Positions 33,728 through 42,016 of a DNA stretch of 64,000 nt are shown piece by piece. The notes under the pieces were generated by a model. That model saw only the letters and a list, made by a program, of their open reading frames with translations, was not told where the DNA came from and ran no database searches. The stretch spans positions 124,001 to 188,000 of the forward strand of contig NZ_JOIY01000014.1 of assembly GCF_000720185.1 (NCBI RefSeq). The letters run 5' to 3'. The position numbers were made by a program, and so were the translations under genes. This stretch comes from Streptomyces sp. NRRL S-340 (GTDB lineage Bacteria > Actinomycetota > Actinomycetes > Streptomycetales > Streptomycetaceae). Each line of letters begins with the position of its first letter. The stretch's first letter is position 1.

Positions 33728-35221
33728 ATGCCATCCGCCACTCTTCCCCCGGCGCGCCAAAGACGCGCGTTGCGCGGCGGCGCCCTTGCCGCCTCGGCTC
33801 TCGCACTGACCGGATTACTGCTGCCCACCGCGTCCGCCGCGCCGAGGACCGGGCAACGCCTGGACTGGCGCCTGTGCTCGTCGGTCGCCGAGGACTGGCC
33901 CGTACCGGGTGACAGGCGGACCGAGTGCGCGGAGCTGACCGTCCCGTTGGACTACGCGAAACCGCGGGGCCGCACCATCACCGTCGCGGTGAGCCGGATC
34001 AGGGCCACCGGACCGCACCCGGAGGAACCGCTGGTGTTCGGTGCCGGCGGCCCCGGGACGGCGAACGCGGCGACGCTGCCGGGTCTCCTCGGCTCCGGGC
34101 TGGGGACGCTCAACACCGAGCACGACCTCATCGGCATGGACGAGCGCGGCACCGGCTACAGCCAGAAGATCTCGTGCGACTTCCGCGGGGGAGCGGAGCC
34201 GCCGGTGACCGCGGGCCAGAAGGAGCGGGCCGAGGCCGCCTTCGACGACCAGGCCGAGTTCAATCGGCGGTGCACGGCGATCGATCCGGAATTCGTGCGC
34301 GGGCTCACCCCGGAGAACATCGCGCGGGACATCGACTCCCTGCGGGACGCGCTCGGTGCCGAGAAGATCGACTTCTTCGGAGAGTCCTTCGACACGGCGA
34401 CCGGCCTGGCCTACCGGTCCCTCTTCGACGACCGGGTCAAGCGCATGTGGCTGGACTCCTCGATGCCGCCGGTCTTCGACCACTCCGCCATGGACGGCAC
34501 CATCGAGGCCCTCGCCGAGCACAACTTCGCGGACTTCACCCACTGGCTTGCGGAGCACGACTACGACTACCACCTGGGCACCGGCAAGGCCGCCGTCGCG
34601 GCCAGGCTCACCGCCCTGCGCGCGGAACTGGACCGCGAACCCCGCATCGCCGGCGGCCTGCGCCTGGACGGCGAGTGGGCGGCCGGTCTCCTCGGCAGCA
34701 CCCCCGACGCGTGGGTGAGGGCGGCGAACGACCTGGTCACCGTGATCGACGGCGGCATCCCCGGATCCGCCCGCAGCGCCTCGGAGACCGTCCGGCGCCG
34801 GTACGGTCTCGGCGACCCGCTCGACGGACTGAACGCCCTGCAGTACAACGCCATGCTCTGCAACACCGACTCCAGCCCCAAGGACTTCCCCCGCCTGTGG
34901 TCCGCAGCGCAGGCCCGCCGCGCCGCCTTCCCGGCCGTCGGCGGCACGTACATCTCCCCGTGGTGCGCCGACTGGCCGACGCACACCCCGCCCACGGCCG
35001 TGGTCCGCGGACGCAGCCCGCTCCAGATCTCCGGGCACCTCAGCGAGGGCGACACCCCCTACGCGTGGGCGCAGGCGGCGCACAACGCGGCCGGCGGCAC
35101 CCTGCTGACCGTCGTCGACGGGGTCCACGCCTCCTTGAAGAACCTGCCGTGCGGCGCCCACGTGGTCGATTTCTTCCGCACCGGGAGGACCACCGGCGGC
35201 ACCTGCCCGGGGCTGAAATGA
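33728..35221 (+). CDS. Secreted alpha/beta hydrolase, tripeptidyl-aminopeptidase-like, with an altered nucleophile motif
   Basis: The product has 497 residues. The signal peptide runs MPSATLPPARQRRALRGGAL to PTASA. The S33-type catalytic domain shows the oxyanion motif GGPG at 107-110, the elbow DFFGESFDTATGLAYRS with Ser220, and the TAP C-terminal domain with SEGDTPYAWAQ (Asp) and VVDGVHASL (His). Family elbows read GxSYGT, but here the position after the serine pair is Phe-Asp, giving G-E-S-F-D. The triad itself is present, so activity is possible with changed specificity. The protein is exported and would trim peptides outside the cell. GGAGG precedes the ATG at 33728 by ten bases. A trypsin-like protease gene follows after 77 bp on the same strand. 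Confidence 0.85.
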   Translation: MPSATLPPARQRRALRGGALAASALALTGLLLPTASAAPRTGQRLDWRLCSSVAEDWPVPGDRRTECAELTVPLDYAKPRGRTITVAVSRIRATGPHPEEPLVFGAGGPGTANAATLPGLLGSGLGTLNTEHDLIGMDERGTGYSQKISCDFRGGAEPPVTAGQKERAEAAFDDQAEFNRRCTAIDPEFVRGLTPENIARDIDSLRDALGAEKIDFFGESFDTATGLAYRSLFDDRVKRMWLDSSMPPVFDHSAMDGTIEALAEHNFADFTHWLAEHDYDYHLGTGKAAVAARLTALRAELDREPRIAGGLRLDGEWAAGLLGSTPDAWVRAANDLVTVIDGGIPGSARSASETVRRRYGLGDPLDGLNALQYNAMLCNTDSSPKDFPRLWSAAQARRAAFPAVGGTYISPWCADWPTHTPPTAVVRGRSPLQISGHLSEGDTPYAWAQAAHNAAGGTLLTVVDGVHASLKNLPCGAHVVDFFRTGRTTGGTCPGLK

Positions 35222-35298
35222 CCCGGCGTCCCGCCCTCGCGCCTGCCCCTGTCCCTGCCCCTCCCGCTCCCTCTCCCGCTCACGGAGGAACGAACCAA

Positions 35299-36198
35299 GT
35301 GACGCGCTTCCCCACGGCCAGGGCCCTCCTCGGCGGCGTGGCCCTCCTCGGCCTGGCACTGCTGACACCCGCTGCGTCGGCCGCCCCGGCGGCCGTGGCG
35401 TCCACGGCCGCCGCGAAGTCCACCGCGGCCACAGCGGCTTCGGCGGCGGCCGGCTTCACCGGCACCGTCGACGTCGACGGGTGTTCCGGTTCCGTCGTCC
35501 GGATGCCGGTCTCCACGGACGACGACCGGGCACTGGTGCTGACCAACGGGCACTGCTACGAAGGAGCCCAGCCCGTCCCCGGCGAGGTCCTGGTGAACCG
35601 GCCGTCCCACCGTCTGTTCAGCCTGCGCGACCGCTCCGGGGACACCGCCGCGCAGGTGCACGCGACGAAGGCCCTCTACGTCACCCTGACCGGCACGGAC
35701 ATCGCCCTCTACCAGATCGACGAGACGTACCGGGAACTGGCGAGGGACCACGGGGTCACCGCCCTGACGGTCGCCGGCCGGCGTCCCGCCCGTGGCACCG
35801 CGATCCGCGTCGTGTCCGGGAGCCTGAAGCAGGAGTTCTCCTGCCGGATCGACGGGTTCGCCTACCGCGTCCTGGAGACGGCCAACGTCACCGAGGACGT
35901 CGTGCGGTACACACCCGAGTGCGACACCGGGCACGGCACCTCCGGGTCCCCCGTGCTGGCGGACGGGAAGATCGTCGCCGTCAACAACACCAGCAACCAC
36001 GACGGCGGGCGGTGCACCCTGGACAACCCCTGCGAGATGGCCCGGGACGGCGCGATCTCCGTCCACCGGGGGGCCGGGTACGCCACGGCGACCTACTGGC
36101 TGGCCGCGTGCACGGCGCCGGGGAACCGGCTGGACCTGAACCGCGCCGGATGCCTCCTGCCGCGCGCTGATCCCCGGCGGGCCCCGGCCACCCGCTGA
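35299..36198 (+). CDS. Secreted trypsin-like serine protease (S1 family)
   Basis: The product has 299 residues. A signal peptide (MTRFPTARALLGGVALLGLA to PAASA) and an Ala/Thr-rich linker precede the protease domain. The catalytic triad is His85 (VLTNGHCYEG), Asp134 (TGTDIALYQI) and Ser215 (TGHGTSGSPVL), and several cysteine pairs are available. The domain is of the compact bacterial type (like V8/glutamyl or SGP relatives) and lacks a long propeptide. GGAGGA lies ten bases before the GTG at 35299. It probably forms an operon with the peptidase-like gene upstream. It ends before the 34-bp palindrome at 36321. Confidence 0.85.
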   Translation: MTRFPTARALLGGVALLGLALLTPAASAAPAAVASTAAAKSTAATAASAAAGFTGTVDVDGCSGSVVRMPVSTDDDRALVLTNGHCYEGAQPVPGEVLVNRPSHRLFSLRDRSGDTAAQVHATKALYVTLTGTDIALYQIDETYRELARDHGVTALTVAGRRPARGTAIRVVSGSLKQEFSCRIDGFAYRVLETANVTEDVVRYTPECDTGHGTSGSPVLADGKIVAVNNTSNHDGGRCTLDNPCEMARDGAISVHRGAGYATATYWLAACTAPGNRLDLNRAGCLLPRADPRRAPATR

Positions 36199-36320
36199 CC
36201 GGGTCCGCGGCAGCCGGCGGCGGCACCCGCACCCGGCCGGAGCGCGGGGGCGCCTGCCCGGCGCGGACCGTTCACGCTGCCGCGCGGCCCCTGGTCACGC
36301 CACGACCGCACATGTCCGTA

Positions 36321-36354
36321 AGGACCCGGAACACACATGTGTGTTCCGGGTCCT
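36321..36354. promoter_or_regulatory. 34-bp perfect palindrome upstream of catalase
   Basis: AGGACCCGGAACACACA and its exact complement form a palindrome with no spacer, 135 bp before the catalase start and 122 bp after the protease stop. It could terminate the protease operon or be an operator for the catalase gene. Confidence 0.6.
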
Positions 36355-36390
36355 CGGCTCGTCGGGCATGATGTCCGCATACAAGGTGTG

Positions 36391-36430
36391 TGCCGGGTGT
36401 GCGCGGCCACAGCAACGCGCACACCCGGCA
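36391..36430. promoter_or_regulatory. Hairpin in the catalase upstream region
   Basis: TGCCGGGTGTGCGCG at 36391-36405 and CGCGCACACCCGGCA at 36416-36430 form a perfect 15-bp stem with a ten-base loop. It lies 60 bp before the start codon and is either in the 5' UTR of catalase or an additional terminator. Confidence 0.55.
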
Positions 36431-36489
36431 GGCCGGCACCGCCGGGGCTACGAGACATGCCGAGGACCACTTCTACCGAGGAGCGAACT

Positions 36490-37953
36490 GTGCCCGACAA
36501 CAACCAGAGGCCGCTGACCACGGTCGCCGGCGCGCCGGTTCCCGACAACCAGAACTCCCTGACGGCCGGCCCGCGGGGCCCGATGCTCCTCCAGGACGTG
36601 TGGTTCCTGGAGAAGCTCGCCCACTTCGACCGCGAGGTCATCCCGGAGCGCAGGATGCACGCCAAGGGATCCGGTGCGTTCGGCACCTTCACGGTCACCC
36701 ATGACATCACGCGGTACACCAGCGCGAAGATCTTCTCCGAAGTCGGCAAGAAGACCGAGCTGTTCGCCCGGTTCTCCACCGTGGCGGGGGAGCGCGGGGC
36801 GGCCGACGCCGAGCGCGACATCCGCGGCTTCGCCCTGAAGTTCTACACGGAGGAGGGCAACTGGGACCTGGTGGGCAACAACACCCCGGTGTTCTTCTTC
36901 CGCGACCCGCTGAAGTTCCCGGACCTCAACCACGCGGTCAAGCGCGACCCGCGCACCAACCTCCGCGACCCCGAGAACAACTGGGACTTCTGGACCAGCC
37001 TCCCCGAGGCCCTGCACCAGGTCACGATCGTGATGTCCGACCGCGGCATCCCGGCGTCGTACCGGCACATGCACGGCTTCGGCTCGCACACCTACAGCCT
37101 GGTCAACGCCGAGGGCGAGCGGTTCTGGGTGAAGTTCCACCACCGTACCCGGCAGGGCGTCGAGAACCTCACGGACGCCGAGGCCGAGGCCCTGATCGGC
37201 AAGGACCGCGAGTCCCACCAGCGCGACCTCTTCGACGCGATCGAAAGGGGCGACTTCCCGAAGTGGAAGCTCTTCGTCCAGGTCATGCCGGAGGCCGACG
37301 CCGAGCACTACCGCTTCCACCCCTTCGACCTCACCAAGGTCTGGTCGAAGAAGGACTACCCGCTCATCGAGGTCGGTGAATGGGAGCTGAACCGCAACCC
37401 CGCCAACTACTTCGCGGACGTCGAACAGGCCGCCTTCACCCCGGCCAACGTCGTCCCGGGCATCGGCTTCTCCCCGGACCGGATGCTCCAGGGCCGCCTC
37501 TTCTCCTACGGCGACGCCCAGCGCTACCGCCTCGGCGTGAACCACCACCAGATCCCCGTGAACACCCCGAAGAACCCCGTCAACTCCTACCACCGCGACG
37601 GCGGCATGCGGGTGGACGGCAACCAGGGCGCCACCCCCGGCATCGAGCCCAACTCCTACGGCCGCTGGCAGGAGCAGCCCGCCTACCGCGAGCCGAGCGG
37701 GCGGGTGGGCGCCGTCGCCGACCGGTTCGACTTCCGTGAGGACGACGACAACTACTTCGAGCAGCCCGGTGACCTGTTCCGCCTGATGAGCCCCGAGGAG
37801 CAGCGCAGGCTCTTCGAGAACACCGCCCGCGCGATCGACGGTGCCTCGCAGCGGACCGTCGAGCGTCACATCGCCCACTGCACCCAGGCCGACCCGGCCT
37901 ACGGCGAAGGCGTCCGCAAGGCGATCGAGGCCCTGGCCGCCGGCGACCTCTGA
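36490..37953 (+). CDS. katA: Monofunctional haem catalase (small subunit)
   Basis: The product has 487 residues, typical of small-subunit catalases. The distal His lies in [13 protein letters not shown] (His57). The Asn and Phe of the haem pocket are in [16 protein letters not shown], and the proximal Tyr in [14 protein letters not shown]. The enzyme dismutates H2O2 in the cytoplasm. GAGGAG precedes the GTG at 36490 by six bases. Two strong inverted repeats lie upstream (36321 and 36391), and an ankyrin-repeat gene follows, a pairing also known from Pseudomonas KatB-AnkB, where the ankyrin partner supports catalase activity. Control by a peroxide regulator is likely but not shown by the sequence. 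Confidence 0.95.
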   Translation: MPDNNQRPLTTVAGAPVPDNQNSLTAGPRGPMLLQDVWFLEKLAHFDREVIPERRMHAKGSGAFGTFTVTHDITRYTSAKIFSEVGKKTELFARFSTVAGERGAADAERDIRGFALKFYTEEGNWDLVGNNTPVFFFRDPLKFPDLNHAVKRDPRTNLRDPENNWDFWTSLPEALHQVTIVMSDRGIPASYRHMHGFGSHTYSLVNAEGERFWVKFHHRTRQGVENLTDAEAEALIGKDRESHQRDLFDAIERGDFPKWKLFVQVMPEADAEHYRFHPFDLTKVWSKKDYPLIEVGEWELNRNPANYFADVEQAAFTPANVVPGIGFSPDRMLQGRLFSYGDAQRYRLGVNHHQIPVNTPKNPVNSYHRDGGMRVDGNQGATPGIEPNSYGRWQEQPAYREPSGRVGAVADRFDFREDDDNYFEQPGDLFRLMSPEEQRRLFENTARAIDGASQRTVERHIAHCTQADPAYGEGVRKAIEALAAGDL

Positions 37954-37962
37954 CCCCCGCCG

Positions 37963-37998
37963 GGGTCCGGCGTGGCACCGCCCGCCCACGCCGGACCC
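37963..37998 (+). terminator. Strong hairpin between catalase and the ankyrin gene
   Basis: GGGTCCGGCGTGG and CCACGCCGGACCC form a perfect 13-bp stem with a ten-base loop, ten bases after the catalase stop. It may terminate most transcripts and set a lower level for the ankyrin gene. Confidence 0.65.
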
Positions 37999-38056
37999 TG
38001 CCCCGTACCCCCTCCCCGTACGAGCAGAAGGAGCCGCCCATGACCGGAGGCGGACC

Positions 38057-38428
38057 GTGACCCCCGAGCAGACGCGTCGCATCGTGGCGATCGCCATGGA
38101 TCTGGCCCGGGAGGGCCGCACCGCACCACTGGCCGAGTTCGTGGAGCACGGCCTGCCGGCCGACGTCGCCGACCCGGCCGGCAACACCCTCCTGATGCTC
38201 GCCGCGTACCACGGTCACGCGGAGACGGTACGCACCCTCATCGGGCTCGGCGCCGACCCCGACCTGCGCAACGCCCGCGACCAGACGCCCCTCGCCGGTG
38301 CCCTGTTCAAAGGCGCCGACGACGTGGTGGCGGTCCTCGTCCGGGCCGGTGCGGACCTGGACTGCGGCACCCCGACCGCCCGGACCGCCGCCGCCGTGTT
38401 CGGCCGCGCCCACCTGCTCACCGGCTGA
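38057..38428 (+). CDS. Ankyrin-repeat protein downstream of catalase
   Basis: The product has 123 residues with about three ankyrin units: DPAGNTLLMLAAYHGHAETV, NARDQTPLAGALFKGADDVV and TPTARTAAAVFGRAHLL. No signal peptide is present, so it should be cytoplasmic. Its position fits the catalase-accessory ankyrin proteins (AnkB type), which are proposed to help haem loading or stability. The GTG at 38057 has GGAGG nine bases upstream; the ATG at 38040 opens only a six-codon frame. Read-through past the hairpin at 37963 would make it part of the catalase transcript. Confidence 0.85.
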   Translation: MTPEQTRRIVAIAMDLAREGRTAPLAEFVEHGLPADVADPAGNTLLMLAAYHGHAETVRTLIGLGADPDLRNARDQTPLAGALFKGADDVVAVLVRAGADLDCGTPTARTAAAVFGRAHLLTG

Positions 38429-38495
38429 TCCCGGCCCCGGCGCGTCGCCGCCGGTGTGCCGGGTCACGGAGCGGGCCGCCGCCAGGACAGGGCAA

Positions 38496-38519
38496 GGCCC
38501 GGCTGCGCGCGGCCGGGCC
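38496..38519. terminator. Hairpin between convergent genes
   Basis: GGCCCGGC and GCCGGGCC form an 8-bp stem with an eight-base loop between the ankyrin gene and the convergent membrane-protein gene. Confidence 0.45.
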
Positions 38520-38610
38520 CGGCCATGAGGTGGGTCACTTCCCACCAGTGCTCTGAACCCTTCGGACGGCGTGCCCCGTGAGCACGAGGACAGGGCGCAC
38601 ACGGCCCGCG

Positions 38611-39387
38611 TCAGGGGGCGACCGCGCCGTCCGTCGCGTCCGTGGAGCGCAGCAGGCGCAGGAACGCCTTCACGCCCGCGATGATCTCCTGGTTGTCGGT
38701 GAGGCGGTTCACCGTGGACTCGAACTCCCTGCCCAGCGCGGCGAACCGGCGGTCGCTCTCCTCGGCGCGTTCGTGGGTGCTCAGGGCCAGCGCGTCCAGG
38801 GCGCGGCGCAGTTCGGCCAGGGCCCGGTACTGCTCCTCCGCCTTCTCCTCCAGGGCACGTGTCCCGGCCTCGGCGTGGTCCAGCCGGATGCGCAGTTCCA
38901 CGACGTCGTCCCGGGGGTGGGTGACGTCCCTCAGGAGGGCGCCCAGGCGCCGCCGGAGCTGGCGGAAGTAGGCGCCGGCCGGCCGGAAGAAGGTGCTCAG
39001 CAGGAAGAAGGCGGCGAACCAGTAACCGATGAAGCCGCCGGTCGCCCAGGTCACCGCGCACACCACCGCCGCGCTCAGCACGTGACCCGCGACCGCGGCC
39101 CGCAGCATGACGCGGGCGATGCGCGCGGCCTCGGCGTCCCGGGCCGGGGAGACGTCGATGCCCTTCTCCCGGCTGACCGCGATCTCGGCGAGCACCGTCT
39201 GCGCGCGGAAGTACAGGTTCCAGGGAAGGGTGAGCAGGAGCAGCAGCCACAGCAGGCTCAGCAGGCCCGCGCCGACGGTCAGTACCGCCGCGAGCGGCAC
39301 CCCCTGCGCACGGGCGAGGACCAGCGCCGCGACGACGGCCACGGCGGCTGCCGCGGCCCCGAGAAATCTCCCCATGCCCATGCCCAT
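38611..39387 (-). CDS. Membrane protein with C-terminal coiled coil, unknown function
   Basis: The product has 258 residues. There are two N-terminal membrane helices (FLGAAAAAVAVVAALVLARA and VGAGLLSLLWLLLLLTLPWN), a cytoplasmic-looking segment, and two more helices (GHVLSAAVVCAVTWATGGFI and GYWFAAFFLLSTFF). After residue about 150 comes a long charged helix with heptad character (ELRIRLDHAEAGTRALEEKA). I do not recognise the family. The layout suggests a membrane-anchored scaffold or sensor. The start offers three in-frame ATGs (MGMGMG); I take the first. It is monocistronic. Confidence 0.65.
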   Translation of the reverse strand: MGMGMGRFLGAAAAAVAVVAALVLARAQGVPLAAVLTVGAGLLSLLWLLLLLTLPWNLYFRAQTVLAEIAVSREKGIDVSPARDAEAARIARVMLRAAVAGHVLSAAVVCAVTWATGGFIGYWFAAFFLLSTFFRPAGAYFRQLRRRLGALLRDVTHPRDDVVELRIRLDHAEAGTRALEEKAEEQYRALAELRRALDALALSTHERAEESDRRFAALGREFESTVNRLTDNQEIIAGVKAFLRLLRSTDATDGAVAP

Positions 39388-39582
39388 GCCCCTGCCCCGT
39401 CCGCCGTCCGTTCGCCGACACCAGCCATCGTCCGCGGCGCGGCGCGGGCGGTCATGAGTAGGCGTACTCAGAGACCGGACGGGTGTGCGGACAGGTGTGC
39501 GTCGGCTGATCCCCGCGGGGCCGGGCCGCCCTCGCCGCCGAGGCGCGGCTGCCGTCGCTCAGGCTCCGTGCCCGAGCTAGTA

Positions 39583-39612
39583 TCCTAAAAGTATTAGGCA
39601 AATGCTTAATGG
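39583..39612. promoter_or_regulatory. AT-rich inverted repeats upstream of the SGNH hydrolase
   Basis: CCTAAAAGTATTAGG (5-bp arms) overlaps TTAGGCAAATGCTTAA, a near-palindrome of the kind bound by MarR regulators. It lies 70-100 bp before the hydrolase ATG and resembles the TTAG/CTAA half-sites near 45668 and 56913. Confidence 0.45.
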
Positions 39613-39682
39613 TTGATGGCAGGGCGGGCCGCGAGTCCCGGCCCTGCGCACCGACAGCCCATCCCGATCAGAAGGCTGGAAC

Positions 39683-40873
39683 ATGACCACCACCGGACCC
39701 GACCGGATCACCACCCCGGTCACCGCGGACCTGCTGCGCGGCCACCTCGACCTGGAACGGACGGCGCACGGCCTGCTGCCCCACCGTCTGCCCGCCCGCG
39801 CGCGCCGCCAGATCCCGGACGACCAGCTCGCCACGGCCGAGGCCCAGCCCTCCGGAGTACGTCTGGTCTTCCGCACCCGGGCCACCGTCGTCGAACTCGA
39901 CACCCTGCCCACCAAGCGGGTCTACCGCGGCTTCCCCGCCCCGCCGGACGGCGTGTACGACCTGCTGGTCGACGGCGCCCTCGCCGCCCAGGCCACGGTG
40001 GCCGGCGGCAACGTCCGCACGATCACCGACATGTTCACCCAGGCCGCCGAAGTGACCGAGGGACCGGCCGGCACCGCCCGCTTCACCGGCCTGCCCGCGC
40101 GTGACAAGGAGGTCGAGATCTGGCTTCCGCACGCGGAGATCACCGAGCTGATCGCCCTGCGCACCGACGCCCCCGTCGAGCCCGTGCCGGCCGGCGGGCG
40201 CAGGGTGTGGCTGCACCACGGCAGTTCCATCAGCCACGGCTCGAACGCCGCCCATCCGACGGCGATCTGGCCCGCCCTGGCCGCGGCCCGCGGCGGAGTG
40301 GAACTGGTCAACCTGGGCTTCAGCGGCAGCGCGCTGCTCGACCCGTTCACCGCGCGGGCGATGCGGGACACGCCCGCCGACCTGATCAGCCTCAAGATCG
40401 GCATCAACGTCGTCAACGCCGACGTGATGCGCTTGCGCGCCTTCGGCCCCGCGGTCCACGGCTTCCTCGACACCGTCCGCGACGGGCATCCGGCCACGCC
40501 GCTGCTGGTGGTCTCGCCCCTGCTGTGCCCGGTGCAGGAGGACACGCCCGGCCCCCTCGCACCCGACTTCGCCGCGGGCACCCTGCGGTTCAAGGCCACG
40601 GGCGACCCCGCCGAGCGCGCCGCCGGGCGCCTGACGCTCAACGTCATCCGCGACGAACTCGCCCGGATCGTGGAAGCCAGGGCGGCCGACGACCCGCACC
40701 TGCACTACCTCGACGGCCGCGACCTCTACGGCGAGGAGGACCACGCCGAGTTCCCCCTGCCCGACGGCATCCACCCCGACCCCGCGGGGCACCGCCGCAT
40801 CGGCGAGAACTTCGCGCGGCACGTGTTCGGCGCCGGCGGACCCTTCGCCGGCGGTCCCGGCGGTGCCGTCTGA
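39683..40873 (+). CDS. SGNH/GDSL hydrolase with N-terminal esterase-like beta domain
   Basis: The product has 396 residues. The first 165 residues form a beta-rich domain like that of family 2 carbohydrate esterases (RLVFRTRATVVELDTLPTKR). The SGNH domain follows: Ser in WLHHGSSISHGSN near 181, Gly in NLGFSGSALLDP, Asn in LISLKIGINVVNADV, and Asp/His in LPDGIHPDPAGHRRIGENFA. No signal peptide is visible, so the protein is probably cytoplasmic. It should deacylate a small or glycosidic ester. GAAGGCTGG precedes the ATG at 39683. An AT-rich inverted repeat upstream suggests regulation by a MarR- or TetR-type protein. Confidence 0.85.
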   Translation: MTTTGPDRITTPVTADLLRGHLDLERTAHGLLPHRLPARARRQIPDDQLATAEAQPSGVRLVFRTRATVVELDTLPTKRVYRGFPAPPDGVYDLLVDGALAAQATVAGGNVRTITDMFTQAAEVTEGPAGTARFTGLPARDKEVEIWLPHAEITELIALRTDAPVEPVPAGGRRVWLHHGSSISHGSNAAHPTAIWPALAAARGGVELVNLGFSGSALLDPFTARAMRDTPADLISLKIGINVVNADVMRLRAFGPAVHGFLDTVRDGHPATPLLVVSPLLCPVQEDTPGPLAPDFAAGTLRFKATGDPAERAAGRLTLNVIRDELARIVEARAADDPHLHYLDGRDLYGEEDHAEFPLPDGIHPDPAGHRRIGENFARHVFGAGGPFAGGPGGAV

Positions 40874-41023
40874 GGGAAATCACCCGACAAGGTGCGAAGG
40901 GGCGGATTTGAAGCCCTGCGGGGTGGCTGGAGTACGGTGCCGTCGGCCCCCGTTCCGTGTCAGTCGTCCTGCGCGCGGCCGGGACCACGGTACGGAACGC
41001 GGATCAGTGAGAGGATCGCGAGG

Positions 41024-42007
41024 GTGACGGCAAGCAGCAGTGACATCGAGAAGGCGGCCGGGGTGCTGCGCGCCGGGGGCCTGGTGGCCCTCCCGACCGA
41101 GACCGTCTACGGTCTGGGCGCCAACGCCGAGGACCCCGTCGCCGTCGCACGCATCTTCCAGGCGAAGGGCCGTCCGCCCTCCCACCCGCTGATCGTCCAC
41201 ATCGGCGGCGCGGAGCAGCTGGACGACTGGGTCGAGGACGTCCCCGCGACGGCCCGTCTGCTCGCCGCGCACTTCTGGCCCGGACCGCTCACCCTGGTCC
41301 TGCGACGCGGTCGCCGGGTGCCCCTGGAGGCGACCGGCGGCCTGGAGACGGTGGCCGTGCGCGTTCCCGACCACCCGGTCGCGGGCGCGCTGCTGGCGGC
41401 CTTCGGCGGCGGCGTCACGGCTCCTTCCGCCAACCGCTTCGGCTCCGTCAGCCCGACGACGGCGGACGACGTCCGTACGGAACTCGGCGACGCCGTCGAC
41501 TTCGTCCTGGACGGCGGTCCCTGCGAGGTCGGCGTCGAGTCGACCATCGTGGACGTCACGGGGGACACCCCGAGCGTTCTCAGGCCCGGCGGGGTGACGC
41601 GCGAGGCCCTCGAAGCGGTGCTGGGCGGGCCCGTCGCGGTCCCCTCGACGAGCCGTGTCCGGGTGCCCGGCCAGCACCCCTCCCACTACGCGCCGCGCGC
41701 CCGGGTGGTCCTCGTCGAGCCCGGGAAGGTGCTCGACGAGGTGGAGTCGGCGCGCGAGCTGGGGCACCAGGTGGGCGTCTTCCTGCCGCCCTCCCTCGCC
41801 GGCACCCCGGTGAAGGCGCACGCGACGGTGGCGGTGCCCGCCTCGCCGGCCGCCTACGCCCGAGGGCTCTACGGTTTCCTGCGCGAACTCGACCAGCGGG
41901 GATGCGACCTCATCATCGCGTCCCTGCCGGCCGAGGAGGGACTGGGCCTCGCCATCGCCAACCGGCTCCGCCGCGCCGCGGGCCCCCGCTCGGCGCAGCA
42001 CGCCTGA
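41024..42007 (+). CDS. Sua5/YrdC/YwlC-family L-threonylcarbamoyladenylate synthase
   Basis: The product has 327 residues and is the two-domain Sua5 form. The YrdC domain contains LRAGGLVALPTETVYGLGAN, FQAKGRPPSHPLIVHI and VAVRVPDHPVAGALLAAFGG with APSANRFGSVSPTTADDV. The C-terminal Sua5 domain follows a linker with GQHPSHYAPRARVVLVEPG. The enzyme makes threonylcarbamoyl-AMP from Thr, bicarbonate and ATP for t6A37 in ANN-decoding tRNAs. The GTG at 41024 gives the conserved N-terminus. Streptomyces usually has another YrdC gene beside prfA/prmC, so this may be a second copy. It is convergent with the MerR gene, leaving nine bases between stops. Confidence 0.88.
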   Translation: MTASSSDIEKAAGVLRAGGLVALPTETVYGLGANAEDPVAVARIFQAKGRPPSHPLIVHIGGAEQLDDWVEDVPATARLLAAHFWPGPLTLVLRRGRRVPLEATGGLETVAVRVPDHPVAGALLAAFGGGVTAPSANRFGSVSPTTADDVRTELGDAVDFVLDGGPCEVGVESTIVDVTGDTPSVLRPGGVTREALEAVLGGPVAVPSTSRVRVPGQHPSHYAPRARVVLVEPGKVLDEVESARELGHQVGVFLPPSLAGTPVKAHATVAVPASPAAYARGLYGFLRELDQRGCDLIIASLPAEEGLGLAIANRLRRAAGPRSAQHA

Positions 42008-42016
42008 CCGGGCGCG

